Notes under the pieces: model-generated | What the model was told of the DNA's origin: nothing | Seen by the model: the letters and a program-made list of their open reading frames with translations, nothing else | Databases searched by the model: none | In this document: positions 50,112 through 57,758 of the stretch, piece by piece | How positions within the stretch are numbered: position 1 is the first letter of the stretch | Layout: every line of letters starts with the position of its first letter | Made by a program: the position numbers and the translations under genes | DNA from: Bacillota bacterium | GTDB lineage: Bacteria > Bacillota > Clostridia > Christensenellales > CAG-138 | Direction of reading: 5' to 3' | DNA: 64,000 bases | Assembly: GCA_023459335.1 (NCBI GenBank) | Contig: JAEWUO010000016.1 | Span: 1 to 64,000 of the forward strand

Positions 50112-50477
50112 CTATTTCTCGCCTATCGTATATTCGTAAACGGGCCTGCCGCCCTTGATGTGCTCGCTGACCACCTGCTTGGCCTTCTCGGCGGTCATCT
50201 TGACATAGGTGACCTTTTCTTTGCCCGGTTCATAGACCTCGACGATGGGTTCCAGCCGGCAGATGCCGATGCATCCCGTCTGAGTGACGGTTGCCTTGCC
50301 GCTTAAGCCCTGCTTTTCCACTTCTTCCACGAGCGTATTCAGCACAGGGCGCGCGCCCGCGGCGATGCCGCAGGTTGCCATGCCGACGACGATGCGGATA
50401 TCGTTCTGTCCTTCGCGAAGAGCGACCTTACCTTTCATCTTCTCGCGAATCTCCGCCAGTTCCTGCAATGATTTCAT
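50112..50477 (-). CDS. Thioredoxin-like [2Fe-2S] ferredoxin
   Basis: 121 residues with the (2Fe-2S) ferredoxin fold: IRIVVGMATCGIAAGARPVL, VTQTGCIGICRLEPIVEVYE. It resembles the N-terminal part of HydB and the C-terminal part of HydC. It may be an extra electron carrier of the hydrogenase complex. Separated by 15 bases from hydB. Confidence 0.9.
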   Translation of the reverse strand: MKSLQELAEIREKMKGKVALREGQNDIRIVVGMATCGIAAGARPVLNTLVEEVEKQGLSGKATVTQTGCIGICRLEPIVEVYEPGKEKVTYVKMTAEKAKQVVSEHIKGGRPVYEYTIGEK

Positions 50478-50595
50478 GTTCTCCGTTCCTTCCTCACTGA
50501 TGATTGATCCCGTAGTTTTGTTTTCCGCCGCCCTGTACCGGTTTTCTTTGGCGGGTTACTTTATTTGAAGAGCATCTCTGCCCGTTCATGCGAAT

Positions 50596-51141
50596 TCATT
50601 CCGGTTCGCTTTCCAGATATTCCCGCGCCCAGGCGAGCACCTCGGGGCTGCTGAGCGGGATATCGTTCCCAAGCGTTTCCCGCATCTCGTCCGTACTCAG
50701 TCTCGTCTGAACCCCGTTCTTTCTATATAGATAGGTGAGCGAGAGATCGGGGTTTCCCTGTATCAGCGTCAGAATCGTGGAGGCGATGTCGCCCAGCGGC
50801 TCGCAGTCCACGTGGCTGGTATCGAACGTCGCGGCGACGGTGGTTCCGTGTTCGCCGCCTCCATCTTGCGCCTGCCGCGTTTCGATGGAAAACGTTCCCC
50901 CGGTCTGCTCCGCCGCCATTTTGAAGAGCGGAAGTCCCATGCCGACCTTTCGGGTCGTGCGCGTGGTGGTAAAGGGGTTTGCGGCTTCGGCGGCAAAATC
51001 CGGGCTCATGCCTTTGCCGTCGTCCGCAATCGTGACCGTCAGCCAGGAGCCTGTTTGCTCCAGCGTGATGGCCAGGCGCTTCGCTTCCGCGCCGATGGAG
51101 TTCTGCGCGATATCGAGGATATTGAGCGAAAGTTCCTTCAT
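50596..51141 (-). CDS. ATP-binding (HATPase_c, anti-sigma-like) protein
   Basis: 181 residues: LNILDIAQNSIGAEAKRLAI (N box), IADDGKGMSPDFAAEAANPF (G1), TTTRTTRKVGMGLPLFKMAA (G2). The GHKL ATP-binding fold is complete, but there is no histidine-phosphotransfer domain, so it resembles a stand-alone kinase of the hydrogenase-associated type rather than a full sensor kinase. It lies between the PHP and ferredoxin genes. Confidence 0.88.
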   Translation of the reverse strand: MKELSLNILDIAQNSIGAEAKRLAITLEQTGSWLTVTIADDGKGMSPDFAAEAANPFTTTRTTRKVGMGLPLFKMAAEQTGGTFSIETRQAQDGGGEHGTTVAATFDTSHVDCEPLGDIASTILTLIQGNPDLSLTYLYRKNGVQTRLSTDEMRETLGNDIPLSSPEVLAWAREYLESEPE

Positions 51142-51154
51142 TCGTTCCCTCCGC

Positions 51155-51892
51155 TCATTTTCCCAGCAGGTAGTCGATCAGGGCGTCGCGCACCGTCTGC
51201 GCGTCCGCGCTTGCGGGGCAGGGCAGCTCGATCGGAAAACCCGGATCGGCGACGTCCCATAGACAGTGCGCGTCCGACGAGACGACGACGCGTTTGCCAA
51301 CGAGGTTCGGATGCTCCCGCTGCAGCCCTGCAATACGTTCCGGATTACGCACTTCGACGACGGGGAAGTCCGGCTTCTCCGGCAGCTCGCCGAGCACGCT
51401 CAGCGCGCCGTTTGCTTCTCGGTCGATATGCGCGGGAATCGCCGCGCCGCGGCCGTCCCAGGCGAGCCGCGCCGCCTCTTCCAGAGAAAGGTTCGTCGCG
51501 TTGACGAGCAGGTCTTCTTCTTCTCCGGCGGGCTCGTCGTCCGGTCCGATGAGGATCTGGCGGCCGAAGATCTCGGAGCGGTTGCGGATGCGAATCCGCT
51601 GTCCGCTCACCTTCGCCGAAAACGCTTTCGCGTCCGCCAGCGTCCGAAAGAGGCAGAGAAGGTGGACGTCCTCGCTGGTGGTCAGTTCCATACCCGCCAC
51701 GGGCGTGACGCCGTACGTTTCACAAAACGCGAAAAACGGTTCGCAGTTGCCGCAGGTGTTATGGTCGGTCAGCGCGGCGATGTCGAGGCCGTTGAGTTTG
51801 GCAATCCCCGCGATCGACCCCGGCGTCATCTCCTCGTCCCCGCAGGGGGACAGGCAGGAGTGCATGTGGAGGTCGCACCGAAACGCGCTCAT
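51155..51892 (-). CDS. PHP-domain phosphoesterase
   Basis: 245 residues: CDLHMHSCLSPCGDEEMTPG (HxH and metal-binding), IAALTDHNTCGN, VAGMELTTSEDVHLLCLF, IPAHIDREANG, VVSSDAHCLWDV. The metal-binding residues of the PHP family are present. Substrate unknown; hydrogenase operons of Clostridia often carry such a protein. Its ATG overlaps the DRTGG stop (ATGA). Confidence 0.9.
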   Translation of the reverse strand: MSAFRCDLHMHSCLSPCGDEEMTPGSIAGIAKLNGLDIAALTDHNTCGNCEPFFAFCETYGVTPVAGMELTTSEDVHLLCLFRTLADAKAFSAKVSGQRIRIRNRSEIFGRQILIGPDDEPAGEEEDLLVNATNLSLEEAARLAWDGRGAAIPAHIDREANGALSVLGELPEKPDFPVVEVRNPERIAGLQREHPNLVGKRVVVSSDAHCLWDVADPGFPIELPCPASADAQTVRDALIDYLLGK

Positions 51893-52215
51893 AGCAGGTT
51901 TTTGACCCGCGCGGAGAGATGGAATACGGATTCGGCGCTGCCGAGCAGGTTGACGCCCTTTTCCGCGGCGAGACTCGCCACGCCCGCGTCAGGCTGTACG
52001 CCTTCGCAGAGGATCACGCAGCTCACATCCGCGAGCGTCGCGACGGCGACGACGTTGCCGTTGGACATAATGGTCAGCCAGGCGTCGTCCGCCTGCGCCC
52101 GCCCCATGGCCCAGCTTAAAAGATCGCCCGCGTAACCGCCGCCGACGTGCCTGCCGTCTTCCGGCATCGCGAACGCGGTGAGGCCCAGCGTTTCTTTCAG
52201 GCTGCGGACGGTCAT
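51889..52215 (-). CDS. DRTGG-domain protein (second copy)
   Basis: 108 residues from ATG 52215 (GGAGGAAAA upstream). Pattern: LKETLGLTAFAMPEDGRHVG, GGYAGDLLSWAMGRAQADDA, WLTIMSNGNVVAVATLADVS. This matches the small DRTGG/hydrogenase-associated regulator family (a homologue of the other DRTGG copy in this operon). ATGA overlaps on both sides link it tightly to the hydS-like and PHP genes. Likely ligand-binding or signalling; no catalytic motif seen. Confidence 0.8.
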   Translation of the reverse strand: MTVRSLKETLGLTAFAMPEDGRHVGGGYAGDLLSWAMGRAQADDAWLTIMSNGNVVAVATLADVSCVILCEGVQPDAGVASLAAEKGVNLLGSAESVFHLSARVKNLL

Positions 52216-53516
52216 GGCTTTTCCTCCCCGGGATGTTTGGCCAGTTCGGAAATCCGCTCCCGCATGTAGACGATGCACTCGTCCACGCTGCGTCCGCTGA
52301 GAACGACGTCTTCCGCGAAGGCGCGGCAGGTCGGCGCGCCGCAGGATCCGCAGTCCAGCGCGGGCAGGGACGCCGTGAGCGTCTCAATCTCGCTCATCTT
52401 CTGCATGGCCGTGCCCAAATCTTCGTCAAGTTTCCCGACCGGTCGATATTCCAGGTCTTTCGGGAAGAGTAAATCTTTCGGATAACTTTCGATATCGTGC
52501 TTGCTCAATCGATTTTGCGATACCGGTAAATACCTCCGCAGCGCCTGCAGACGCACCCTTGCGATATAGGGGTTTTCCACCGTCGCAACCCCGCCGACGC
52601 ACCCGCCCGGACAGGCGTTGAGCTCGACGAACTGCAGCATCGGGAAATGTCCGGTCTCGATATCGTCCAGCACGCGAATGACGTTTTCGATGCCGTCCGC
52701 CGCGAGGTATTTGTCGTTGAAGAGCGCGCTCGCCTCGCCGCCTGTGCTTGCCCAGCTCATGCCGATCATGCCGCTCTGGCTGGCCGCCTTCGGGACTACG
52801 TTTTTCTTCATCACGCCGATGAGCTTGAAGTAGATGTCGCTCATTGAAACGACGTAATCCACGTGGCTCTTCTCGCCCAGAAAACCGTTTTTCACATAGC
52901 TCGCCTTTGCCGGGCACGGGGAGATGAACACCACCGCGATGTCCTCCGGCTTGAGCTCGGGATGCTTTTTCAGCGCTTCCTCCCGCGCCATCTTTCCCGC
53001 GAGTTCGATGGGCGGCATCATGGGGATCACGTGGTCGCACAGATAGGGGAAACGCAGTGTGATCAGGCGGACGACCACGGGACAGGCGGAGTTGATTACG
53101 GGGTAGTTGACGTTTTCGTCGCGCATGTATTTGCGCGTGTATTCCGTCACGATCTCCGCCGCGCGGGCGACCTCGAATACATCGTTAAAGCCGATATCGA
53201 GAAGCCCCTGCAGCACGTAGTCCACGTCGTCCAGATCGACGAACTGCCCGTAAAACGAAGGCGCGGGCAGCGCGATGCGGTACTTCTTCGGGCTGATATC
53301 CTCAAAGCGGTCGAAGATCGCCTTCTTGGCCTGATAGGGACAGCGGCGGATGCACTCTCCGCAGTCGATGCACACGTCCGAATTGATCACCGCATGGCCG
53401 TCGCGAATGCGGATGGCTTCGGTCGGGCAGCGCTTGAGGCAGTTGGTGCAGCCCTTGCATTTTTCAAGGTCGAGCGAGACCGAGTGTTTATACTGCTGTT
53501 TCATACGCGGTGTCAT
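52212..53516 (-). CDS. [FeFe] hydrogenase-like protein (HydS type, putative redox sensor)
   Basis: 434 residues from ATG 53516 (ATG 53504 possible). Two 4Fe-4S motifs (CKGCTNCLKRCPTEAI, CIDCGECIRRCPYQAKKA), then an H-cluster-like domain: L1 INSACPVVVRL, L2 ISPCPAKASYV, L3 ELNACPGGCVGGVA, and a C-terminal FeS domain LDCGSCGAPTCRAFAEDVVL. The four cysteines that would hold the cubane are present, but the proton-relay cysteine of L1 is alanine, the L2 glutamate is lost and the GGGQP tail of L3 is missing. It therefore is probably a sensor rather than a productive hydrogenase; relatives sit with kinases in Thermotoga and Clostridia. Confidence 0.88.
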   Translation of the reverse strand: MTPRMKQQYKHSVSLDLEKCKGCTNCLKRCPTEAIRIRDGHAVINSDVCIDCGECIRRCPYQAKKAIFDRFEDISPKKYRIALPAPSFYGQFVDLDDVDYVLQGLLDIGFNDVFEVARAAEIVTEYTRKYMRDENVNYPVINSACPVVVRLITLRFPYLCDHVIPMMPPIELAGKMAREEALKKHPELKPEDIAVVFISPCPAKASYVKNGFLGEKSHVDYVVSMSDIYFKLIGVMKKNVVPKAASQSGMIGMSWASTGGEASALFNDKYLAADGIENVIRVLDDIETGHFPMLQFVELNACPGGCVGGVATVENPYIARVRLQALRRYLPVSQNRLSKHDIESYPKDLLFPKDLEYRPVGKLDEDLGTAMQKMSEIETLTASLPALDCGSCGAPTCRAFAEDVVLSGRSVDECIVYMRERISELAKHPGEEKP

Positions 53517-53626
53517 TCGCCTTTCCGCCTGCCGTTCCGCGCGGCGCCTTTGCCGCGGGCCGGCCGCCGTTTCTTCCGGCGTACAGGCGTTTGCCCGCCC
53601 GCCTTTTATACGGCAACAACCGTTTT

Positions 53627-54067
53627 TTAGGATCGATCCTCCGGCTTGATATATACTTTCATGGTTACCGTCGTACCTTTTCCCAGCACGGTGTCGATCT
53701 TCATTTCATCCGTGTACCGCTTCATGTTCGGCAGGCCCATGCCGGCGCCGAACCCCAGCGCGCGGATGTTGTCGGGAGCGGTGGAGTAACCTTCCTGCAT
53801 CGCGAGGCCGATATCCGGGATTCCCGGGCCGGAGTCCGCGAGCACGATCGTAATGGAATCCTTTCCGACATACACATCGGCGCAGCCGCCGTGCGCGTGT
53901 ACGACCATATTGATCTCGCCTTCGTACATCGCGATGGAAACCCGGCGGATCGTCTCCGCGTCGAAGCCCAGCTGCCGAAGTTTGCGCTTGACTTCCACGG
54001 AAGCGGCGCCGGCGGAGGTAAAGTTATCCCCGTCGACGTCGTAGTGAAACTTCAGCGCATCCGCCAT
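53627..54067 (-). CDS. Small HATPase_c (RsbW/SpoIIAB-like) ATP-binding protein
   Basis: 146 residues: RVSIAMYEGEINMVVHAHGG (N box), ITIVLADSGPGIPDIGLAMQ (G1), GFGAGMGLPNMKRYTDEMKI (G2). The size and motif order are those of anti-sigma serine kinases. It begins with TAATG overlapping the first DRTGG gene. Probably switches partner proteins by phosphorylation according to hydrogenase or redox state; partner unknown. Confidence 0.9.
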   Translation of the reverse strand: MADALKFHYDVDGDNFTSAGAASVEVKRKLRQLGFDAETIRRVSIAMYEGEINMVVHAHGGCADVYVGKDSITIVLADSGPGIPDIGLAMQEGYSTAPDNIRALGFGAGMGLPNMKRYTDEMKIDTVLGKGTTVTMKVYIKPEDRS

Positions 54068-54417
54068 TATCGGCAGGCTCCGTTGCCCAGGCCGCTGGCG
54101 TAAAGCTTGCCGCAGGCTTCGTACATGCGGCTCGCGCTGGTGAGCACGGCGATGTTGTGCTCCATCGCCAGATCCACCATCTCGGACGTCGGCCTTTTGT
54201 TGCGGACAAACACGATGCAGCGCATGTCCATCATCATGGCGGTGCGGATCACCTGCGGATTGACAAGGCCTGTGACGAGAACGCCCTGATCCTTGACATA
54301 GGCGAGCACGTCGCTCATCATGTCGCTTCCGCAGGCGCTCTGCACGTCTTCGTTGAGCAGATGCTCTCCGCAGAGCACTTCGGCGCCGAGCAGCGATGCG
54401 ATTTCACGAATCTTCAT
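54067..54417 (-). CDS. DRTGG-domain protein (first copy)
   Basis: 116 residues: IASLLGAEVLCGEHLLNEDV, VQSACGSDMMSDVLAYVKDQ, GVLVTGLVNPQVIRTAMMMD, CIVFVRNKRPTSEMVDLAME. The fold follows the DRTGG domain found with CBS and PHP proteins; members of the hydrogenase-linked family are thought to regulate. Translationally coupled to the HATPase gene. Confidence 0.85.
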   Translation of the reverse strand: MKIREIASLLGAEVLCGEHLLNEDVQSACGSDMMSDVLAYVKDQGVLVTGLVNPQVIRTAMMMDMRCIVFVRNKRPTSEMVDLAMEHNIAVLTSASRMYEACGKLYASGLGNGACR

Positions 54418-54485
54418 TCGAGTCAGTCCCTTCGACCCTGTTCATCGGGCAGGCTTCAATCCACTGTCAAAAGCGGGGCGTCGGA

Positions 54486-54980
54486 TCAGTTATACTTGGC
54501 GAGGATGCCCTTGATGTCCGCGGGGACGAGGCGGCCGTATACCTCGTCGTCCACCACGATGACGGGGGCAAGGCCGCAGCAGCCGAGGCAGCGGGTCGCT
54601 TCCAGCGTGAAGACGCCGTCCGGCGTAGTGCCGCCGGCTTTGACGCCGAGCTGCTTTTCCAGCTCTTCGAGGATATTCTGCGATCCCTTGACGTAGCACG
54701 CCGTACCGAGGCAAACCGCGACGCGGTGTTTTCCGGTCGGATTGAGGGAAAACTGCGCGTAAAACGTAACGACCTCATAGACCTCTTCGAGCGAAATGCC
54801 GAGTCCTTCCGCGATCTTGGTCTGCACTTCGATCGGCAGATAGCCGTAGAGCTCCTGCGCCTGCTGAAGCACCGGCATGAGAGCGCCCTGAACGTTCTTG
54901 TGGTCCGCAATGATCTTTAAAAGCTGTTTCTCCTGCTCCTGCGTTCCTTGAAAAGGAACGACAGTTTTTTGCTTAGCCAT
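54486..54980 (-). CDS. hydC: Hydrogenase [2Fe-2S] subunit HydC (NuoE-like)
   Basis: 164 residues from ATG 54980 with GAGGAGGAAG upstream. NuoE fold: ALMPVLQQAQELYGYLPIEV, ISLEEVYEVVTFYAQFSLNP, VAVCLGTACYVKGSQNI, TRCLGCCGLAPV, holding the four cysteines of the [2Fe-2S] cluster. First gene of the ten-gene operon, and one of the three core subunits with HydA and HydB. Confidence 0.96.
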   Translation of the reverse strand: MAKQKTVVPFQGTQEQEKQLLKIIADHKNVQGALMPVLQQAQELYGYLPIEVQTKIAEGLGISLEEVYEVVTFYAQFSLNPTGKHRVAVCLGTACYVKGSQNILEELEKQLGVKAGGTTPDGVFTLEATRCLGCCGLAPVIVVDDEVYGRLVPADIKGILAKYN

Positions 54981-55038
54981 ATTCTTCCTCCTCGGTGTGA
55001 TTCAAAACCGGTGGTTCCGCCGGTACAAGCCAAAAGGA

Positions 55039-55047
55039 ATTATAACA
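55039..55047 (-). promoter_or_regulatory. Extended -10 promoter of the hydrogenase operon
   Basis: Minus strand TGt-TATAAT (55047-55039); no good -35. It diverges from the galE promoter across an AT-rich stretch (55035-55135) that stands out in this GC-rich window and may bind regulators. No clear Rex site was found. Confidence 0.7.
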
Positions 55048-55135
55048 CAGCAATATTATTTAGGAAAGCTGAAAATCACTATTTTTGGGTTAAATCCCTA
55101 TTAAAATATCGATTTTCTTTTATTTATTTACGTCT

Positions 55136-55164
55136 TTGACAGAGTTAACCCGCACGTCTATAAT
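55136..55164 (+). promoter_or_regulatory. Fully consensus promoter of galE
   Basis: TTGACA (55136-55141), 17-base spacer, TATAAT (55159-55164): every consensus base is matched. The ~137-base leader holds a cgcggcgg/ccgccgcg hairpin (55188-55209) without T-run. Confidence 0.92.
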
Positions 55165-55307
55165 AAAGATGCGAATTGGCCGTGCGACGCGGCGGTTACA
55201 CCCGCCGCGATCGTGCGGCGCGGTTGTATCGACAACAAGCCTTCTTTTTTCTGCGCGCGGACCTCTGAATCGCAAACCCGATTCCACGAAAGGAGCCCCC
55301 TGAACTC

Positions 55308-56321
55308 ATGCGAATTCTGGTTACAGGCGGCGCCGGGTACATCGGCAGCCATACCGTTCTGGAACTTCTGGACGCCGGATACGACGTTCTGATTGCGGAC
55401 AACTTTGTCAACAGCAAACCCGCCGCGCTCAAGCGGCTGCGGCGGCTCGCGGCGAAACCCTTCGATTTTGAAGAGACCGAACTGACGGACGCCCCCGCGG
55501 CCGAAGCGATCTTTTCCCGATATCACATCGACGCGGTGATCCATTTCGCCGGGCTCAAGGCTGTCGGCGAGAGCGTGCAGAAGCCGCTGGAATACTACCG
55601 CAACAACCTTTTCTCCACGCTGAACCTGCTCGCCGCCATGAAAAAACACGGCGTGGCGCAGTTCGTCTTTTCCTCGAGCGCGACGGTCTACGGCGATCCT
55701 GTCAGCGTGCCGATCCGCGAGGACTTCGCCCTGTCGGCGACGAACCCGTACGGGCGCACGAAGCTCATGATCGAGGAGATCCTTCAGGACGCGGCTGCGG
55801 CCGATCCCTCGCTGCGCGTCTGCCTGCTCAGGTACTTCAACCCCGTCGGCGCGCACGCGTCCGGCCTGATCGGCGAGGACCCAAACGGCATCCCCAATAA
55901 CCTTATGCCCTATATCGCCCAGGTCGCCGTCGGCAAGCTGCCGCGCCTGCGTGTTTTTGGCAACGACTATCCGACGCGCGACGGAACGGGGGTGCGGGAT
56001 TATATCCATGTGGTCGACCTCGCCAAAGGTCACGTCGCCGCGCTGAAAAAACTCGAAGACGGCGCGGGCGTATCTATCTATAATCTCGGCACAGGCGTTG
56101 GCTACTCGGTGCTGGATATGCTGCGCGCCTTCGAAAAAGCGTGCGGGAAATCGCTGCCGTATGAAATTGTCGGCCGCCGTCCGGGAGATATCGCCGCCTG
56201 CTACGCGGATCCGGAGAAAGCAGCGCGCGAACTTGGCTGGCGCGCCGGATTCGGCATAGAGCGCATGTGCGAGGACACCTGGCGCTGGCAGTCCCAAAAC
56301 CCGAACGGGTTCGAGGATTAA
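55308..56321 (+). CDS. galE: UDP-glucose 4-epimerase
   Basis: 337 residues. [17 protein letters not shown] (NAD binding), [30 protein letters not shown] (Ser), [14 protein letters not shown] (Tyr-Lys), [17 protein letters not shown]. Interconverts UDP-glucose and UDP-galactose and can feed surface glycans. Followed by a sugar nucleotidyltransferase on the same strand. Confidence 0.96.
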   Translation: MRILVTGGAGYIGSHTVLELLDAGYDVLIADNFVNSKPAALKRLRRLAAKPFDFEETELTDAPAAEAIFSRYHIDAVIHFAGLKAVGESVQKPLEYYRNNLFSTLNLLAAMKKHGVAQFVFSSSATVYGDPVSVPIREDFALSATNPYGRTKLMIEEILQDAAAADPSLRVCLLRYFNPVGAHASGLIGEDPNGIPNNLMPYIAQVAVGKLPRLRVFGNDYPTRDGTGVRDYIHVVDLAKGHVAALKKLEDGAGVSIYNLGTGVGYSVLDMLRAFEKACGKSLPYEIVGRRPGDIAACYADPEKAARELGWRAGFGIERMCEDTWRWQSQNPNGFED

Positions 56322-56371
56322 AACGGATTATTTTTCTCTCTTCATTACGGATCAGGAGGAATATCGCGATT

Positions 56372-57298
56372 ATGAGGAAACCGGCTCTCGTTGTCATGGC
56401 CGCCGGCATGGGCAGCCGCTACGGCGGGCTCAAGCAGATCGACCCCATCGGCCGCCACGGCGAAATCATTATGGACTATTCGCTTTACGACGCGATGGAA
56501 GCGGGCTTTGAAAAAGTCGTCTTCATCATCAACCGGAAGATCGAACAGGATTTTTACGAAATCGTCGGTCGCAGGGCGGAGAAACACATGGAAATCCATT
56601 ATGTCTTCCAGCAGATGGGCGCCATGCTGCCCGCGGGTTTTTCCGTGCCGGAGGGCCGCGAGAAGCCCTGGGGCACCGCGCACGCTCTGCTCTGCTGCAA
56701 AGGCGTGGTGCATGAACCGTTTGCCGCCATCAACGCGGACGATTACTACGGCAAACGCGCGTTTACCGTGCTGTACGATTACCTGAAAACCTCGAAGGAC
56801 GGCGCGAAGGCCGACTATTCGATGGTCGGATATCTCGCGAAAAACACGCTGACCGAACACGGCTCCGTCGCGCGCGGCGTATGCGAAGTGGATGCGCACG
56901 GCGAACTCGTCAATATCGTTGAGCGGCTCAAAATCTTTAAAACGTCGGAAGGCCCAGCCTATACGGAAGACGACGGGCAGACGTTCGTGCCTATTTCCGC
57001 AGACAACCTTGTATCCATGAATTTCTTCGGATTCACGCCTTCGCTCTTTGCTGCGCTGGAGGCGCGGTTCCCCGTTTTTTTGAAAGATGCGCTTGAGAAA
57101 AACCCGATGAAAGGCGAGTTCCTGATTCCCGCGGAGGTCGGGCGTATGCTGCGGGAGGGCAGTGCGAGCGTGCGCGTGCTTTCCTCGCCGGACCGCTGGT
57201 ACGGCGTGACCTACCGCGAGGATAAGCCGGAGGTGCAGCGCGCGCTGAACGAACTCACCGACGCGGGCGCGTATCCGGACCGTAAACTGCTGGACTAG
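56372..57298 (+). CDS. Sugar nucleotidyltransferase-family protein
   Basis: 308 residues from ATG 56372; AGGAGG lies 13 bases upstream. MRKPALVVMAAGMGSRYGGL is the nucleotidyltransferase start (GxGxRxGG), followed by KQIDPIGRHGEIIMDYSLYD, EKPWGTAHALLCCKGVVHEP, INADDYYGKRAF. The layout resembles GlmU/GalU-like enzymes without the C-terminal domain; donor nucleotide and sugar are not fixed. Forms an operon with galE. Confidence 0.85.
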   Translation: MRKPALVVMAAGMGSRYGGLKQIDPIGRHGEIIMDYSLYDAMEAGFEKVVFIINRKIEQDFYEIVGRRAEKHMEIHYVFQQMGAMLPAGFSVPEGREKPWGTAHALLCCKGVVHEPFAAINADDYYGKRAFTVLYDYLKTSKDGAKADYSMVGYLAKNTLTEHGSVARGVCEVDAHGELVNIVERLKIFKTSEGPAYTEDDGQTFVPISADNLVSMNFFGFTPSLFAALEARFPVFLKDALEKNPMKGEFLIPAEVGRMLREGSASVRVLSSPDRWYGVTYREDKPEVQRALNELTDAGAYPDRKLLD

Positions 57299-57331
57299 AA
57301 AGACCTGCCGTTTTTCAGCTGGATTGAATTT

Positions 57332-57357
57332 AAAAACCGCGTAAAACGCGGTTTTTT
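57332..57357. terminator. Terminator after the nucleotidyltransferase gene
   Basis: aaaaaccgcg / cgcggttttt hairpin with T-runs on both strands. Confidence 0.88.
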
Positions 57358-57389
57358 GATTCGGATACGTTTTTTCGGAGCACGCGCTT

Positions 57390-57617
57390 TTACGCGCCCC
57401 ACTTTCCCGTCGGATTTTTTGAAAGCGTTTCTTTTTTTACCTTGTTATTTCGTTCCTGATCCGCAAGCTGCTGACGGACCAGTTCTTCCTTCTCCGAATA
57501 GGTCATCGGGTTGCGGGAAATCATCTCTCTAAGGACGTCGATTTTCGCCTGCATGGAGGCCTGATCGGGGTCGCTCCAGTCTACCGGCGCGCCGGAGCGA
57601 ACGTCAGTGTGAGACAC
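57390..57617 (-). CDS. Small hydrophilic protein of unknown function
   Basis: 75 residues from GTG 57617, chosen because AAGGAAGGAAG lies about nine bases upstream and because the in-frame ATG at 57659 falls inside the predicted -10 box of its promoter. Charged, probably helical (SMQAKIDVLREMISRNPMTY, SEKEELVRQQLADQERNNKV), no membrane helix. No family recognised. Confidence 0.6.
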   Translation of the reverse strand: MSHTDVRSGAPVDWSDPDQASMQAKIDVLREMISRNPMTYSEKEELVRQQLADQERNNKVKKETLSKNPTGKWGA

Positions 57618-57659
57618 GCCGCGCCACTTCCTTCCTTGCGCATTTGGTGATACGAGCAC

Positions 57660-57688
57660 ATGATAAGCCTGCGCACAGGAATTGTCAA
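57660..57688 (-). promoter_or_regulatory. Promoter of the small unknown gene
   Basis: Minus strand TTGACA (57688-57683), 17-base spacer, TATCAT (57665-57660). Confidence 0.78.
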
Positions 57689-57711
57689 CGGATCAAAATT
57701 GAGCGTGTATA

Positions 57712-57741
57712 CAAAAAAGCTCTCCGCGCGGGAGAGCTTTC
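57712..57741 (-). terminator. Terminator after lysC
   Basis: Minus strand aaagctctcc / ggagagcttt hairpin with TTTTTT. Confidence 0.85.
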
Positions 57742-57758
57742 GTGCGTTTCATCGGCCG

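Noticed and set aside
54981..55135. Rex operator before the hydrogenase operon
   Set aside because: TTAA-containing stretches occur, but no TTGTTAANNNNTTAACAA-like palindrome was found.
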